NCBI RefSeq assembly: GCF_027595985.1
Contig: NC_073304.1
Span: 144,685,147-144,749,146, forward strand
Direction of reading: 5' to 3'
Source of the DNA: Sorex araneus
Lineage: Eukaryota > Chordata > Mammalia > Eulipotyphla > Soricidae
DNA: 64,000 bases
Under the pieces are notes generated by a model. The model ran no database searches and was not told the origin of the DNA. It saw only the letters and a program-made list of their open reading frames with translations. The translations under genes and the position numbers were made by a program. Positions 21,910 through 33,085 of the stretch are shown piece after piece (position 1 is the first letter of the stretch; every line of letters starts with the position of its first letter).

Positions 21910-23190
21910 AACACAGCCTTTTATTTAATTATTTTTCAAAGGTAAAACTTTTAAAAAATATTTTTATATTATACACTGTAGTTTATAATTGATAGGAGCG
22001 ATAGCACAGCGGTAGGGTGTTCACCTTTCATGCAGCCGACCCATGTTCAATTCCACCACCTCTCTCGGAGAGCCCAGCAAGCTACCGAGAGTATCACGCC
22101 CGCATGGCAGAGACTGGCAAGCTACCCGTGGCGTATTCAATATGCCAAAAACAGTAACAATAAGTCTCACAATGAGAGACATTACTGGTGACCACTCAAA
22201 CAAAATCGATGAGCAATGGGATGACAGTGACAGTGACAGTTTCATATATAAACATTACTCCACTGTACACAATACAATATTTATAAAACACACCCTTCAC
22301 CAGTGTGTCTCCATCAATGTACCCCTCACCCTCATCCCTAGTCTGTGGTGAGTAATTAATATCAGTTCTTTGTTTCTTTTTTTGATGGTATTTGTTATTC
22401 CCCCCCCACACTATGTTTCTTTCTTTCCTGAAATATGAGAGAGATCATTGTGTGTCTGTACCTCTCCATCTGACTAACTTCTGTCAGCGTGATGCTCTGC
22501 AGAGTCACCCACTTGGAAGCAAATTTCATGACTTCCTCTATTCTTAAAGATGAGAAGTATTCCATCTTGAATATGTACCATACTTTCTTTATCTAGTCAT
22601 CTTTTTTGGACACTTTGGTTGCTTCCATGTTTTGGCTTTTATAAATAGAATATTTCTGAATATAATTGTTACCCATGGGGTAGATGCCAAGATATGTTGC
22701 TGGGTCATAGGAAATGTCAATTCCTAATTGTTGAAAAAGTTCACATATTGCTTCCAAAAAATGCTGGATCAGTCAACATTGTCTCTGTTCTTTGATGTGT
22801 GCCAGTCTCACTGTTATGAAATGATAATCTCGTTGCTGTTTTATTTTGCATTTCCCTGATGATAAGTGATTCAGGGCATTTTTAATATATGTGTTGGAGA
22901 TTTATATATATATGTAATACATATATATTTACATGTAAATATATATATATGCATTTACACATATAAAATATGTTAATGTGTATTTTTAGGGAGTTTCTAT
23001 TCATCAATTCCTATTTTTAATGAGGTTATTTGTTTGTTTTATAAAGTTTCATCACTTTACATATCTTGGATATTAACCCTTTATCAAATTAATGGCAGGC
23101 AAATATTCTATCCCAGTTTATGGGTTGTATTTTTATTCTGGTAATCTTTTCCTCTGCAGTGCAAGAAACTTCTTAGTTTTGTGTGTGTGT
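21910..23190 (-). mobile_element. Old L1 3' end, minus strand
   Basis: 3'UTR at the left, ORF2 C-terminal blocks to the right (aatttcatgacttcctct, tactttctttatctagtc, gtaatcttttcctctgcag on plus). A type A SINE sits at 21993-22243. An AT-rich microsatellite-like stretch lies at 22895-22960. Confidence 0.7.
21993..22243 (+). mobile_element. Type A SINE, full length
   Basis: A box region gatagcacagcggtagggtg, B box tgttcaattcc, hairpin-like body (ctctcggagagc ... gctaccgagag), RTE-like tail (caaacaaaatcgatgagcaa) and terminal (gacagt)n. Confidence 0.88.
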
Positions 23191-23960
23191 GTTTTATTTT
23201 ATTGAATCACCATGTGGAAAGTTACAAATTTCTCAGGCTTATGTCTCAGTTATACAATACTCAAACACCCATCCCTTCACCAGTGCCCATATTCTACTAC
23301 CAAAACCCCCAATATACTTCCCACCACTGTCCCCCCATCCCAACCTGCGTAACTGATAAATTTCACTTCATTTTCTCTTTACCTTGATTACATTCCATAT
23401 TTCAACACAAAACTCACTATTGTTGTTGGAGTTTCCCCACAAAAAAGACAGCCCTACTACCAAGGAAGCATTTGATAATTAGTTTTCCATTGCTTAGAAT
23501 GAAGAGATATGAAGTCCCACTGCTCCAAGTACATAACTTTTTTTTCTTTTTCTTTTTGTTTCTCTTCCCCCTTCCCGCGCCACCCAGTTCATACCTGCTT
23601 GATAGACCTCATAATATGGTGGACGCCACGCCGCATTTCTCCCCAAAAATGGGAAACAACCAGGAAAGAGGGATATTTCCTCTCCTCGACCGGTGTGGGG
23701 CTATGGCTTAGTTCACAGTCTAGAGAAATGGCTGCTAGTTTGATTACCTTTAATATTTCAACAAAAAACTTAATGTTATTGTTTGGAGTTTCCCCCCCAA
23801 AGTCAGACCTGCTAAAAAAAGAAGTGTTTCACATTGCTGACAAATTAAGAGATATTAGGTTTTGGATTTCTGTATAAAGTCCAGGGAAAATTCTGCCAGA
23901 AATTGCATCCCTGCAAGTTTTTACTTCCCTTTTGTGGTGCTCATAAGATGGAAAAGCCTG

Positions 23961-24379
23961 GAGAGAGAAACCCTTCCCCATTGGCGCTGCATAGGGCAGC
24001 GGCTCAGTTCACAGTCCAAAGGCCTCTCTGCAAGCTGCTAGTGTCTAAAGTAGTTCAGTTGGCCTCCGGGATCATGCTCGTGCAGCAGCCAAAACGCCAG
24101 ACACGTGTGGCCGGTGCACTTGAATATCAGCAGAGGGCGGGCCGGTACTCTCCACCCCCTGGGAACTCCCTCGAGTCCACAGCAGTCGGGCTGGTACCAC
24201 CATTTTATGCTCAGAAAGTGGTGATCGCCATGCTGTGCCCAGAAAGGAAGGGTTGAGAGAGAGAAACCCTTCCCCCCTGGTGCCGCATGGGGCAGCGGCT
24301 CACTAACAGTCCAGAAGCCTCTCTACGAGCTGCTAGTGCCCAAAGTAGTTCAGTTGGCCTCTGGGATCATGCTCGTGCA
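23961..24379. repeat. GC-rich direct repeat, ~296-bp period
   Basis: Two ~124-bp units, 23961-24084 and 24257-24379. Both start gagagagaaacccttcccc, share gcagcggctca and agtagttcagttggcctc, and end gatcatgctcgtgca. Confidence 0.8.
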
Positions 24380-24498
24380 TAGGGTATACCCTATGTAAAT
24401 GCTAATAGCATTTTATTTATGCTTTTGAAAAATATCATGGGTGTTTTTAGAGAGATGGCATTAAATCTGTATAATGCTTTGCACAAAATTGTCATTTT

Positions 24499-24671
24499 GT
24501 AGTTAGAGAGTTAGAACCACATCCAGCTCTGCTCAAGGCTTACAGCCAACTCTGATTTTAGGGATTACTTCTGGCCAGACTTGGGTTACCATTTGGATTC
24601 CAGAAATCAAACTTGGGTCATTGCATGGAAAGCACCCTATCCTTTGTACTATCTCTCCAGCCCTGGCCAAG
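24499..24671 (-). mobile_element. Type B SINE, diverged
   Basis: Minus-strand copy ending in tactatctctccagccctgg with flanking 11-bp TSD attgtcatttt at 24488-24498 and 24672-24682. Confidence 0.75.
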
Positions 24672-24779
24672 ATTGTCATTTTTGCAATTTAATCGTTCTA
24701 ATCCATGAACATGAGATATGTTTCTGTATTTTAACCAAGATTAAACATCATGCTTCTGAAAACCTCTTTTGTCAGTGAA

Positions 24780-25715
24780 GTGATCAAAAGGAAAATTAAA
24801 ATTGCCTGAAGAAGAACAAAAGAAAGGATAAAGGTCATCAAATTCTGTGGGGTGTAGCAAAAGTATTCTAAAAGGGAAGTTAGTTATTATAAAAGCCCCT
24901 AGCAATAAACAAAACAAATATTAGGAAAATAAATTAATTTTATAACTTAAGTAAAGGTGGAAAAACAAACAAAAGTGAAATTGAGCAATAAGCAGAATCA
25001 AAGTAAGGAGAAGGGATTAAATAATACAAATCAAAGCAGAAATAAATGAAATAGAAACCAAGAAGGCAATTTAAAAATTCAATAAAACCAAGGGCTGGTT
25101 CTTTGAAAGGATCAATATAAATGAATCTATTAAGAGACACACAAAAAAACTATAGAAAAATCCAATAAAAAGAAATGGAATGACGGATGGGGCCCAAGCG
25201 ATGGTTCAGCAGGTAGAGTGCTCTCCTTGCGTGTGGCTGGCCTGGGGTCATTCTGGCACCACAGACAGTTCCCCAGAGACTCACCAGAACTCATACATTC
25301 CTGAGTCCAAAGACAGGAATAAGTCCTGAGCATTGAGGGGTGTGGCCAAAAACAAAAAGGAAACAGAATGCAAAAGTAATATTGATGTTAATACTACAGA
25401 AATGCTAAGTATCAGAGAGCACTATGAACGTCTACGTGCAATAAAATTGAATGACCTAGAATAAACAGACACATTTTAGATCACTTTCCAAGATAATAAG
25501 GAAGAAACAAAATTTAAACAAACTACAAATGCAGAAATCAAAACAGTATTCAGGTCTTTCCTAAAACAAAATACAAGGATGCAATGTCTCCCCTCGCCCC
25601 TTTTTTTGGTTCTGTTTTATTTTGTTAGGATTGAAATCTGCATGCCATTAGAACAAAGATAAACCTGTAGACCAATGGAACAGAATTAAGAATTCTGAGT
25701 TACGTCCCCAGACTT
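24780..25715 (+). mobile_element. Old L1 ORF2 fragments
   Basis: Diverged ORF2: agcagaaataaatgaaatag and aaccaagggctggttctttg (before RT), then aatgctaagtatcagagagc. After an internal loss, tagaccaatggaacagaatt (C-terminal region) appears at 25666-25690. A type B SINE interrupts it. Confidence 0.7.
25188..25362 (+). mobile_element. Type B SINE
   Basis: ggggcccaagcgatggttca head, cctggggtcattctggcacc at the B-box position, caaagacaggaataagtcct and A-rich tail. Imperfect flanking repeats (aaagaaatggaatg / aaggaaacagaatg). Confidence 0.75.
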
Positions 25716-26170
25716 ATGGCCAGCGAATCGTTAACAAAGAACCGCTGCGCCGGCCTGTATGGACCCAACTTCATCCTCCAGGTGGACTCAGCGCAGAGCA
25801 GGTCCTGGTCCCAGAGTGCCAGGAGGACTGGAGCGACAGCTACAGGCGGCGGGTGCCAGGACAAGGGCTACTGGGTCGGCTTTTACTCCAGCCGAGTGGT
25901 CGTGGATGACAGCGGGGTCACCAGGTTCTTGAAACTGAACAAGAGCGCAGCCACGTGGACTTGTACAAGAAGATCTACCCCAGGAGTGTGCTTCCCGGGA
26001 CGGCCGGCTGCCGCCGAAGCACCGCTGGGTCCGCTGCTCTCACAGCGTCTGGGAGACAGCAAAGTAAGCGAGGGTCATTCCCAGAAGCTCCACCTTATCC
26101 TTCCCGGAAGGTGGCTGAGGTCATTTGCTCTAGATAAATATGAAATGTTGGCATGGGTCGAGAGAGAGCT
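25716..26170 (+). pseudogene. GC-rich coding-like segment, unidentified
   Basis: Composition jumps to GC-rich between AT-rich L1 and ordinary sequence. One frame stays open for 155 codons (25716-26183) and contains GYWVGFYSSRVVVDDSGVTR. Another frame in the same segment reads VDLYKKIYPRSVLPG, suggesting one protein split by a frameshift. I do not recognise the family. It could be a processed pseudogene fragment, a captured exon with its downstream intron (agcaaagtaagcgag near 26058 resembles a splice donor) or part of an ERV. Not a confirmed gene. Confidence 0.35.
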
Positions 26171-26944
26171 TTCTCAGGAGTGAGTTGCAGGTGGGGGCTC
26201 ATGGAGTCCTGTCCTCACACAATCATCTAGTCTGTCTGGTGTCAGACGTGACTGTCCCCACAAACATTACCCCAAAACACCATCCCTGCTTCTTCTTCCA
26301 CATTTCCCCCTTTGTGCCTGTGGCATCATGTACTCGGCTGACCCATAACTAGCTTTTGTCAATGAAAGAACCTTATAAACATTTCTGCATGCAAATACCA
26401 ACATATCTACCGTAATACTGGATTCTGCTTAATCAGAGTACACTTTCCATTAAGTAATTCACGCCTGCTGGATATCTGTTGCTTCACCTCCTGCTATTTT
26501 GAACTGTCAACATCCCTGTATGTAATTTTTGCTTGTCCTATCCATTCCTTCTTATCACTTTATTTTTCTATTTAAAGCACCAGGACTTGCAATACTGTCA
26601 GTGACAAGGAGGAATCACACAACATTCCTCCTCCAGTGTCGCTTGCCTCTGCCATTGCCTTAGGGTCCCCTCCTACCCACCTTTCACCCCCCACATCAGA
26701 AGATGAAAACAGGAAGGCACATTTTTAGGAAAAGCAGGTTGTCCATTGGTCAGCGTCAGAATGATCAATAAATTTTCTTGTGGCTGGTGGCCCCAGGCAC
26801 TCGCCATCCCAAGGTTTCTAAGTGAAGTTCAACTGTTCTTATCTTAGGTGCTTAAAGGTCAAGATAAGAACCATTGTCCCCACCCAGCCAAGGGGCTAGT
26901 AATTCAGGTCTGAATTTCTCTGGGGCCAGTTTCAATCTCTACTG
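26171..26944. other. Mostly unclassified; possible old L1 3' end at 26560-26760
   Basis: 26560-26760 resembles the old minus-strand L1 3'UTR seen at 2850-3000 (tatttaaagcaccaggactt, cctcctccagtgtcgctt, ggcacatttttagg). The rest shows no recognised element. Confidence 0.4.
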
Positions 26945-27060
26945 TTTTATATATATATAGATAGATAGATAGTTATAGTTATAGTTATGAATTTGTAGTA
27001 TATATTATATATAACACTATATAAATTTTTATAAATATATAATATATAAATATATTTTTA
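26945..27060. repeat. AT-rich simple repeat
   Basis: (TA)n, then (GATA)n (agatagatagatag), (TATAGT)n and further (TA)-rich sequence. Confidence 0.85.
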
Positions 27061-27235
27061 AAATTTTATTTTCATAAGTTGTCCACATTAATTAATTACA
27101 TTCAATATTTCAACACCAATCCCGCCACCGTTACACCTTCCCACCACCATTTGCATTTTCCCACTACAATTTCAAGCCTGCCTGCCAGGGACAGATATTA
27201 GAGAATTTATTTTCTATTGGTTATTATGGATATTG
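27060..27235 (-). mobile_element. Old L1 3' terminus
   Basis: attacattcaatatttcaac and caccaatcccgccaccgtta with an A-rich end on the minus strand. Short and diverged. 27240-27480 holds nothing I recognise. Confidence 0.5.
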
Positions 27236-27489
27236 TTCGGACGAGCCTCTCGCATGAAGGAACCAGTAGAGGAACCCAAGTGTGCGGGACCCGAGGCTGA
27301 GATCTCCAAGGCTGCTCAGATTGGGATTGGGCTTCTTCCACACAGATTTCCCGTTTCCAGTAGCTAGGCAGTCACACACCCAGAAACTCCAGAAACTGCC
27401 CCCTTCTCCCCACCCCCCTGTAATCCCATCAACAGCCAACATCCAGAGACTATAAAACCAAGCTCCCAGAAGTGCTTGCCATCTGATAG

Positions 27490-28027
27490 CCTAGTTTTCC
27501 CTCTTGGAGAAACTGACAAGCTACCAAGAGTTTACTGCCCGCACTGAGGAGAGCCTGGCAAGCTCTGACAAGCTACCAAGAGTTTATTGCCCGCACTGGG
27601 GAGAGCCTGGCAAGTTCCCTGTGGTGTATTCATATGCGAAATACAGTAACAGTGATGGGTCTCATTCCCCTGACCCTTAAGAGCCTCTAATGAGGCACCA
27701 TTGGGAAGAATGAGTAAAGAGATGCTGCTAGGGGCTGGAGCGATAGCACAGCGGGTAGGGCGTTTCCCTTGCATGCGGCTGACCCAGGTTCGAATCCCAG
27801 CATCCCATATGGTCCCCTGAGCACTGCCAGGAGTAATTTCTGAATTTCTGAGTGTAGAACCAGGAGTAACCCCTGTGCATCGCCGGGTGTGACCCAAAAA
27901 GCAAAAAAAAAAAAAAAAAAAAAAAAGAGGCTGCTAAAAATCTCAGGGCTAGGATGAATGGAGATGTTATTGGGCCCACTCGAGCAAATCGATGATCAAT
28001 GGGATTACAGTGATACAGTGATACAGT
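27490..28027 (+). mobile_element. Type A SINE with internal duplication, split by a type B SINE
   Basis: A 52-bp unit of the body occurs twice in tandem (27514-27565, 27566-27617). The tail (ccactcgagcaaatcgatga, then cagtgatacagtgatacag) is at 27965-28027. A young type B SINE splits the element. Confidence 0.8.
27731..27926 (+). mobile_element. Type B SINE, young-looking
   Basis: Near-consensus copy: gctggagcgatagcacagcg, ggttcgaatcccagcatccc, tgtgcatcgccgggtgtgac and an uninterrupted run of 24 A. Probable TSD agatgctgcta / agaggctgcta. The pure A-tail suggests a relatively recent L1-driven insertion. Confidence 0.93.
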
Positions 28028-28079
28028 GAATCTATAACAGTGGATGTAAATATGTCAAGTGGAGCAAAGAAAATATTTT

Positions 28080-29262
28080 TAACAAATGTTTAACAAACAT
28101 TGATTAAGGATCTTCGGATTGAAGCAGAATCCATAAAATGCATCAAAGACAACATTGGCATAATTTTTCAGAAAATTTATTGCAGAGAAATCCTCAATGA
28201 GATGAGCACAATGGCAAAGACAAGAAAAACAGAAAGAAACAGATGGGATGACATCAACTTATAAAGCTCTGCACAGCAAAAGAAACCCAAGCTTTAATAA
28301 AGACACCTGACTAAATAGAAGAAAATATTTGTATATAATAATTCTGGTGAATGGTTAATATTCAAGATATACTCAGCATTAACTAACCATACTAATAAAA
28401 TAATTTTATGACTCCATTCATAAATGGGATAAGATGAACAGACATCTCCACAAAGAAAACGTACAGATGGCAAATAGCATATTTAAAAAGGTGCTCATCA
28501 TCACTCACAATTAGAGAAACACAAATTAAACAGCAATGAGATGCCTTCTTATGCCTATAAAAATGGCCCATATCAAAAAAAATCTAGAAATATCCTATGT
28601 TGTCTGGGTTGTGTTGAGAAAGGAACTTTCATTAGCTGTTGGTGGGAATGCCATCTGATTCAACCTGTATGGAAAACAATATGAAGATTTCCACAAAACA
28701 AAAGGGAGGAACTCCCATTTGATCCAATACCATGCCCTAGTATCTGTCCCCAAAACACACAAAAAAATTAATTCAAAAGTTTGTATGTGCATCTATATTC
28801 ATCATTGCACTTAATAATCTTAATACTAAGATTTGGAAACAACTCAAAGGTCCAACTACAGATCAACGGATCAAGAAAAAAAGTTCTAGTATATATACAC
28901 CATAGAATACTATGCAGCTCTAATAAGGAACAAAAACATTCCATTTTCAGCAACATGGATGGAACTAGAGTATAGAACGCTGATTGAAGTCAGTCAGAAT
29001 GAAAGGAAGAGATACAGAATGATCTGTTGCATATGTGGAATTTAAAGATATGCAACAAGGTAGCAACAAATATCCAAAGACATCATACTGGGGAAACTAA
29101 CCCACATAATCACGTTGGGGCTGGAGAGGGAGAGTGACTCAAGGCCCTTGAAGGAAGGGAGGTGGGTACACTGGTGATGGGAAATATGTCCATGAGAAAC
29201 CATTTTGAATAGTGTCATAAATCAAAAAATAAGAAATAATAATAAAACATTTTTAAAAATAC
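28080..29262 (+). mobile_element. Old L1 ORF2 C-terminus and 3'UTR
   Basis: gaagcagaatccataaaatg (IRYIED-region equivalent), acatggatggaactagagta, ggtacactggtgatgggaaa and a terminal aataataataaaac. No open frame of useful length. Confidence 0.75.
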
Positions 29263-29312
29263 AGGAACCTAGTAGCTTCTCCAGTAAATTTTACAAAACT
29301 TTAAAAGAAAAA

Positions 29313-29951
29313 TGTTGGGGACAGGCCTAGGCACTCCCGGCCTCTGTCCCTGTAAGCAGGGACTGGGTGAGGAGGGGGCCTAGGCACTCCCTACCTTAGT
29401 TCCTATAAACAGGAACGAGTATGGAGATACTTGGCATGGGGGTGAGTCATCCCCTGACAGCTGACCTTGACAGGCTGCCGAAGGGCCACCATGCTCTGGC
29501 AGCCAGGCTGGAAAGGGGGTCGAAGAGCCACCATGCTCTGGCGACCTGCCTCGAGAGAAAAGTTGAAGGGCCACCATGCTCTGGCAGCTGGAGTCAAGAG
29601 GAGGCTGAAGGGAGGATTGACTCACGTCCGCCTTGGCCATGCTCAAGGCCACATCTCCTTTCCCATGTTTCTTAAGGCTGAGATAAAAAACCAAAATAGT
29701 AAGAAGGAACCGAAAAACAGTAATACTGGCAAAAATAAAGTTGCTTGCACAGCTAGATTTGCACAGCTAGATTAATAATGTTTATGCCACTTATGTAACC
29801 TGCTGATCACTGCTAAAATAAGACTATATAAACCCGCTTGGATTTTAATAAACTTGCTGTATGCCGTATATAGCATGCAGTCCTCCCTAGCCCACTCAAC
29901 TCTCATTCCCTCTCTCCGGCCAAGGTTCAAGTTGGCTACGCGGAATACGCA
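29313..29951 (+). mobile_element. Solo LTR with 6-bp TSD
   Basis: 639 bp, TG...CA ends, perfect 6-bp TSD gaaaaa at 29307-29312 and 29952-29957 inside an old L1. U3 carries three ~42-bp repeats beginning at 29480, 29522 and 29565 (gccaccatgctctggc core). A TATA-like tatataa at 29825-29831 and an AATAAA at 29847-29852 define a + strand orientation. A 6-bp TSD fits class II (beta-retrovirus-like) ERVs. No internal viral genes are present. It differs from the LTR type at 11506 and 57645. Confidence 0.88.
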
Positions 29952-30140
29952 GAAAAACTGACACTATTCTGTTAAAACTCTTCTTAAAAACATTGAAGAA
30001 ATATTCATTTCAGGTATGCAAAGTGGTTCAATCTACACAAATCAATTAATGTAATAAATCAACCCCCCAAAAGATACCAATTAATGTGAAAAAAAGCTTT
30101 TGAAAGCTTCAGCATCCATTTATGACTTAAAAAAGCATCA

Positions 30141-30305
30141 TGGGCCAAAGCTATTGTACAGCAGCTGGGGCATTTGCCTTGCATATGGCTGACCCAGGTT
30201 TGATCTCCAGGACCCCATATGGTTCCCCAAACCTTTAATCCCTGAAGCAGAGCCAGGAATAAACCCTAAACACTAAAGGGTGTAACCCCAAAACAAAACA
30301 AACAA
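30141..30305 (+). mobile_element. Type B SINE
   Basis: gggccaaagctattgtacag head, gctgacccaggtttgatctc B-box region, gcagagccaggaataaaccc and A-rich tail. Inserted in old L1. Confidence 0.8.
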
Positions 30306-30699
30306 AAAGGCTCAATAATTTTGTAACATATGTTGCATACATCAGCATAATAAAACCACAAATGAAAAACTCACAAGTAATGTCATACAGAGTGGTTAGA
30401 AAAATGCAAGTATTTTCTTTAATGTCTAAAATGCAACAATACCTTTCCCTTCTGTCAGTACTTTTCAACATATTTTTGAAAGTACTCTCCAGAGAAAAAA
30501 GACCAAAAAAGATTTTAAAGGAATTAAAGTTGGGAAATAAGAAATAAAATGATTGCTAATTTCATATGGTGTAATATAAATGACATGCCTCAAGACATCA
30601 TCAAAAAAGCTACCTGAAATTAATTAATAAATTCAGTAAAATGGGAGTGATAAAATCAATACACAAAATTTTGCATTATCATATTTAAGAAATGTACTG

Positions 30700-31045
30700 A
30701 TAGAGAATGGATCACTAAGTCATTGATGGTTGGAGGGATTGTTCAGGATGGGAGATGTGTGCTGAAAGTAGATAAAGGACCAAACATGATGGCCTCTCAT
30801 TATCTACATTGCTAACCATAATGCCGAAAAGTAGAGAGAGAGTAAGAGGGAAATTGTCTACCATAGACTCAGGGGGAAGGATGTAATGGCGGCTGGGGAG
30901 GGGGATTGCGGGGAGGGAACATTGGTGGTAGAAAGTGTATACTGGATAGATGGGTATTCGATCATTATATGACTGGAACTCAAACATGAAAGTTTTGTAA
31001 GTGTAGCTCATAGTGATTCAATAAAAAAAATTTCTTTTAAAAAAC
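30700..31045 (+). mobile_element. L1 3'UTR insertion with TSD
   Basis: Only the 3'UTR is present (gagatgtgtgctgaaagtag ... gtgattcaataaaaaaaat). Perfect 13-bp TSD aagaaatgtactg at 30687-30699 and 31046-31058. Confidence 0.9.
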
Positions 31046-31865
31046 AAGAAATGTACTGGAGAAAAGTTAAATGGAGAAAATAAACCCATTTACAATTGTA
31101 TCAAAATATAAAGGATGAAATATCTGGGAGTAAATCTAATAACGAAATAAAGGATCTATACACAGAAAACCATAAGACATTGCTAAACTAAATAGAAAAA
31201 TACAAAAAGAAAAGAATGGCATTCTCTTCTTGGTTCACTTATTCAAAGAATTAACATTAAAATGGCCATTTCACCTACACAAGTCTAAAGAGTCAGCTTA
31301 ATCCTTTCCAAATACCAATGGAAATTTTCAAGAAAATGCAGCTAACAATTCCAAAAAAATATATGGAATGTATAAAATAAGCTTTACTATCACAAACATA
31401 AATATTCAGTTAACTTTTTTGTCAATAATTTTAATGCAGTGATATAATGTAAAATAAAATATTTTCTTACTCATGAGTTCATCAAAATTCTTATTAAGAA
31501 ATAAGAGAAATAATTCTTATTAAGAAATAGAGACTATTTGAAATATTCTTATATTAAGAGTTTGTTAAAATCTCCCAAAGCTGACCAAGGAGGAAGTATG
31601 AAGCCTAAGCAGACCAATTACAAATAAAATTGAAACAGCTGACTCTCCCCAAGAGTAAAAATCCTGGTCCAGATAGGTTCACTAGTGAGTTCATTCAAAT
31701 CTTCAAAGAATTGCTGCCTATGTTCCTTAAGCTCTTCCAAAATATCAAAGACACAGGATTCCTTCCTAATACCTTCTCTATAAATCTAGCATTACAATAA
31801 TACCCAAGGCAGACAGAGATATTTCCTGAAAAGAAATTTCAGATCACTAGTGTTCCTGTGGGGGA

Positions 31866-32490
31866 GGGGAGGTGCTATTTTCATTTTATTGCATAAAGTT
31901 ACTCTAGTCCAAGTTAAAAGCTGACCCCACAATGTTACATTACATAAGCTATGAGGTTTTTCAAACTTGTGACAAGAGACAGAAGGGAAATTTACTCAAT
32001 GCAAGGAAATCCTCACATAAGCTTCAGAGGCAAAAATACTTAAAACCCATGAAATGTAGGCTGGTCATCCTTAGCCAGTCCAATCTCGACAGGACTGGAC
32101 ATATGTTCTTGTGCTGGTCACCCTGTAGCTGAATTATTTCTCCATATTCTGGATGCTCAATTGCAGTACCTTTGCAGGCAAATTTCTTCTGGAAGATCTT
32201 CACTAATTTATTTTTATCGTAATACATCAGTGATCCCTTGGACTGTGGTAAGAGTCTTTCTGCCATTTCTCTGTTGAATTCATATATGGATATAATCCTC
32301 AGTGCCAGAAGGAAGCAGATCATCACTTTCATTTACATCATCAAAGGGGTTGAAAGAATGGAGGTTCTGAATAGCAGACATCTGTAGGATCCTTTTCCTT
32401 CATGGAAGTGGACTGTGAAGGAAGCGGCATGAGGAGGGCCAGGAGGACAAAGCATGGAAGCGAGGGAGCTTGAGGGGGAGACTGCTGAGT
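31866..32490 (-). pseudogene. EIF1: Processed EIF1 (translation initiation factor 1) retropseudogene
   Basis: The CDS-equivalent runs 32381 to 32040 on minus, 342 bp, exactly EIF1 length (113 codons plus stop). Visible pieces include the MSAIQNLHSF start, DDLLPSGTEDYIHI followed by a stop, QQRNGRKTLTTVQGI, then in another frame KKFACKGTAIEHPEYGEIIQ and LQGDQHKNIC. One base is inserted near the GITDVL/YDKNKL junction and one is lost near C-P-V-L, so the length is restored. The EIF1 3'UTR follows to an AATAAA at 31885-31890, and there are no introns: a spliced mRNA copy. The right limit (5'UTR) is approximate. eIF1 normally scans for start codons on the 40S subunit; this copy is dead. Confidence 0.93.
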
Positions 32491-32519
32491 TTTAAGCAAT
32501 GGTTCAGTAACTGGAGACA

Positions 32520-33085
32520 TGGGTGGCTGGAAAGGGACACTGGGGAAGGGATGGATATTAGAACATACTATGACTGAAACCTAATTATAAAAAACTTCTT
32601 CTTGGGAGGAAAAAAAACTTCTTCTCCATAAATATCAATACATCACTCTTTTGTGGAGTGTGGGGTAGCATCACCTGAGGCTGACACCCAAGGACGGTAG
32701 ATATAATAGTCAGGGAGATTGCCCCATAGCTGGAAGATTGCTTCATAAGCGGAGGGGAGAAGGCAGATGGAATAGACAAGGGATCACTAAGAAAATGATG
32801 GCGGGAGGAAACAGTTGGGATGGGAGATGCATGGCAAAAGTGGATAATGGACCAAACATGATGACCTCTCAGTGTCTGTGTTGCATGCCCAAAAGTAGAC
32901 AGAGAGTATGGGGAATATTGTCTGCCTTAGAAGCAGGGGGAGGGTGGGAAAGGGGGGTTATACCCGGGATATTGGTGGTGGGAATGTGCACTGGTAGAAC
33001 GATGGGTGTTTGATCATTGTGAGATTGTAACCCAAACATGAAAGCTTGTAACTATCTCACGGTGATTCAATAAAATTTTTAAAAA
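32520..33085 (+). mobile_element. L1 3'UTR fragments
   Basis: 32520-32600 is a short L1 end (ggggaagggatggatattag). 32640-33085 starts at the ORF2/3'UTR boundary (ttttgtggagtgtggggtag) and matches 51570-52004 through acggtgattcaataaaattt. Confidence 0.8.

Larger units (their letters stand above)
23195..24750 (-). mobile_element. L1 with long GC-rich 3'UTR, minus strand
   Basis: The L1 tail begins at about 23195 (ttttattttattgaatcacc). Its 3'UTR matches that of the plus L1 at 37973-38440 (gcaggtctgactttggggg on minus), but here about 500 bp of GC-rich, duplicated sequence (23961-24379) follows. ORF2 C-terminal remnants lie at 24400-24498 and 24672-24750. The ORF2 part may belong to a different, older copy. 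Confidence 0.6.
29265..31440 (+). mobile_element. Old L1 ORF2 RT region, much interrupted
   Basis: Pieces at 29265-29312, 29952-30140, 30306-30699 and 31046-31440 follow ORF2 order from before RT to after RT. Interruptions: an LTR, a type B SINE and a younger L1 tail. Confidence 0.65.

Noticed and set aside
29480-29607. 42-bp repeats as a CRISPR array
   Set aside because: Repeats are contiguous without spacers, imperfect, and lie in the U3 of an LTR in a mammalian genome.
31866-32490. Working EIF1 gene
   Set aside because: In-frame stop, two frameshifts, no introns.
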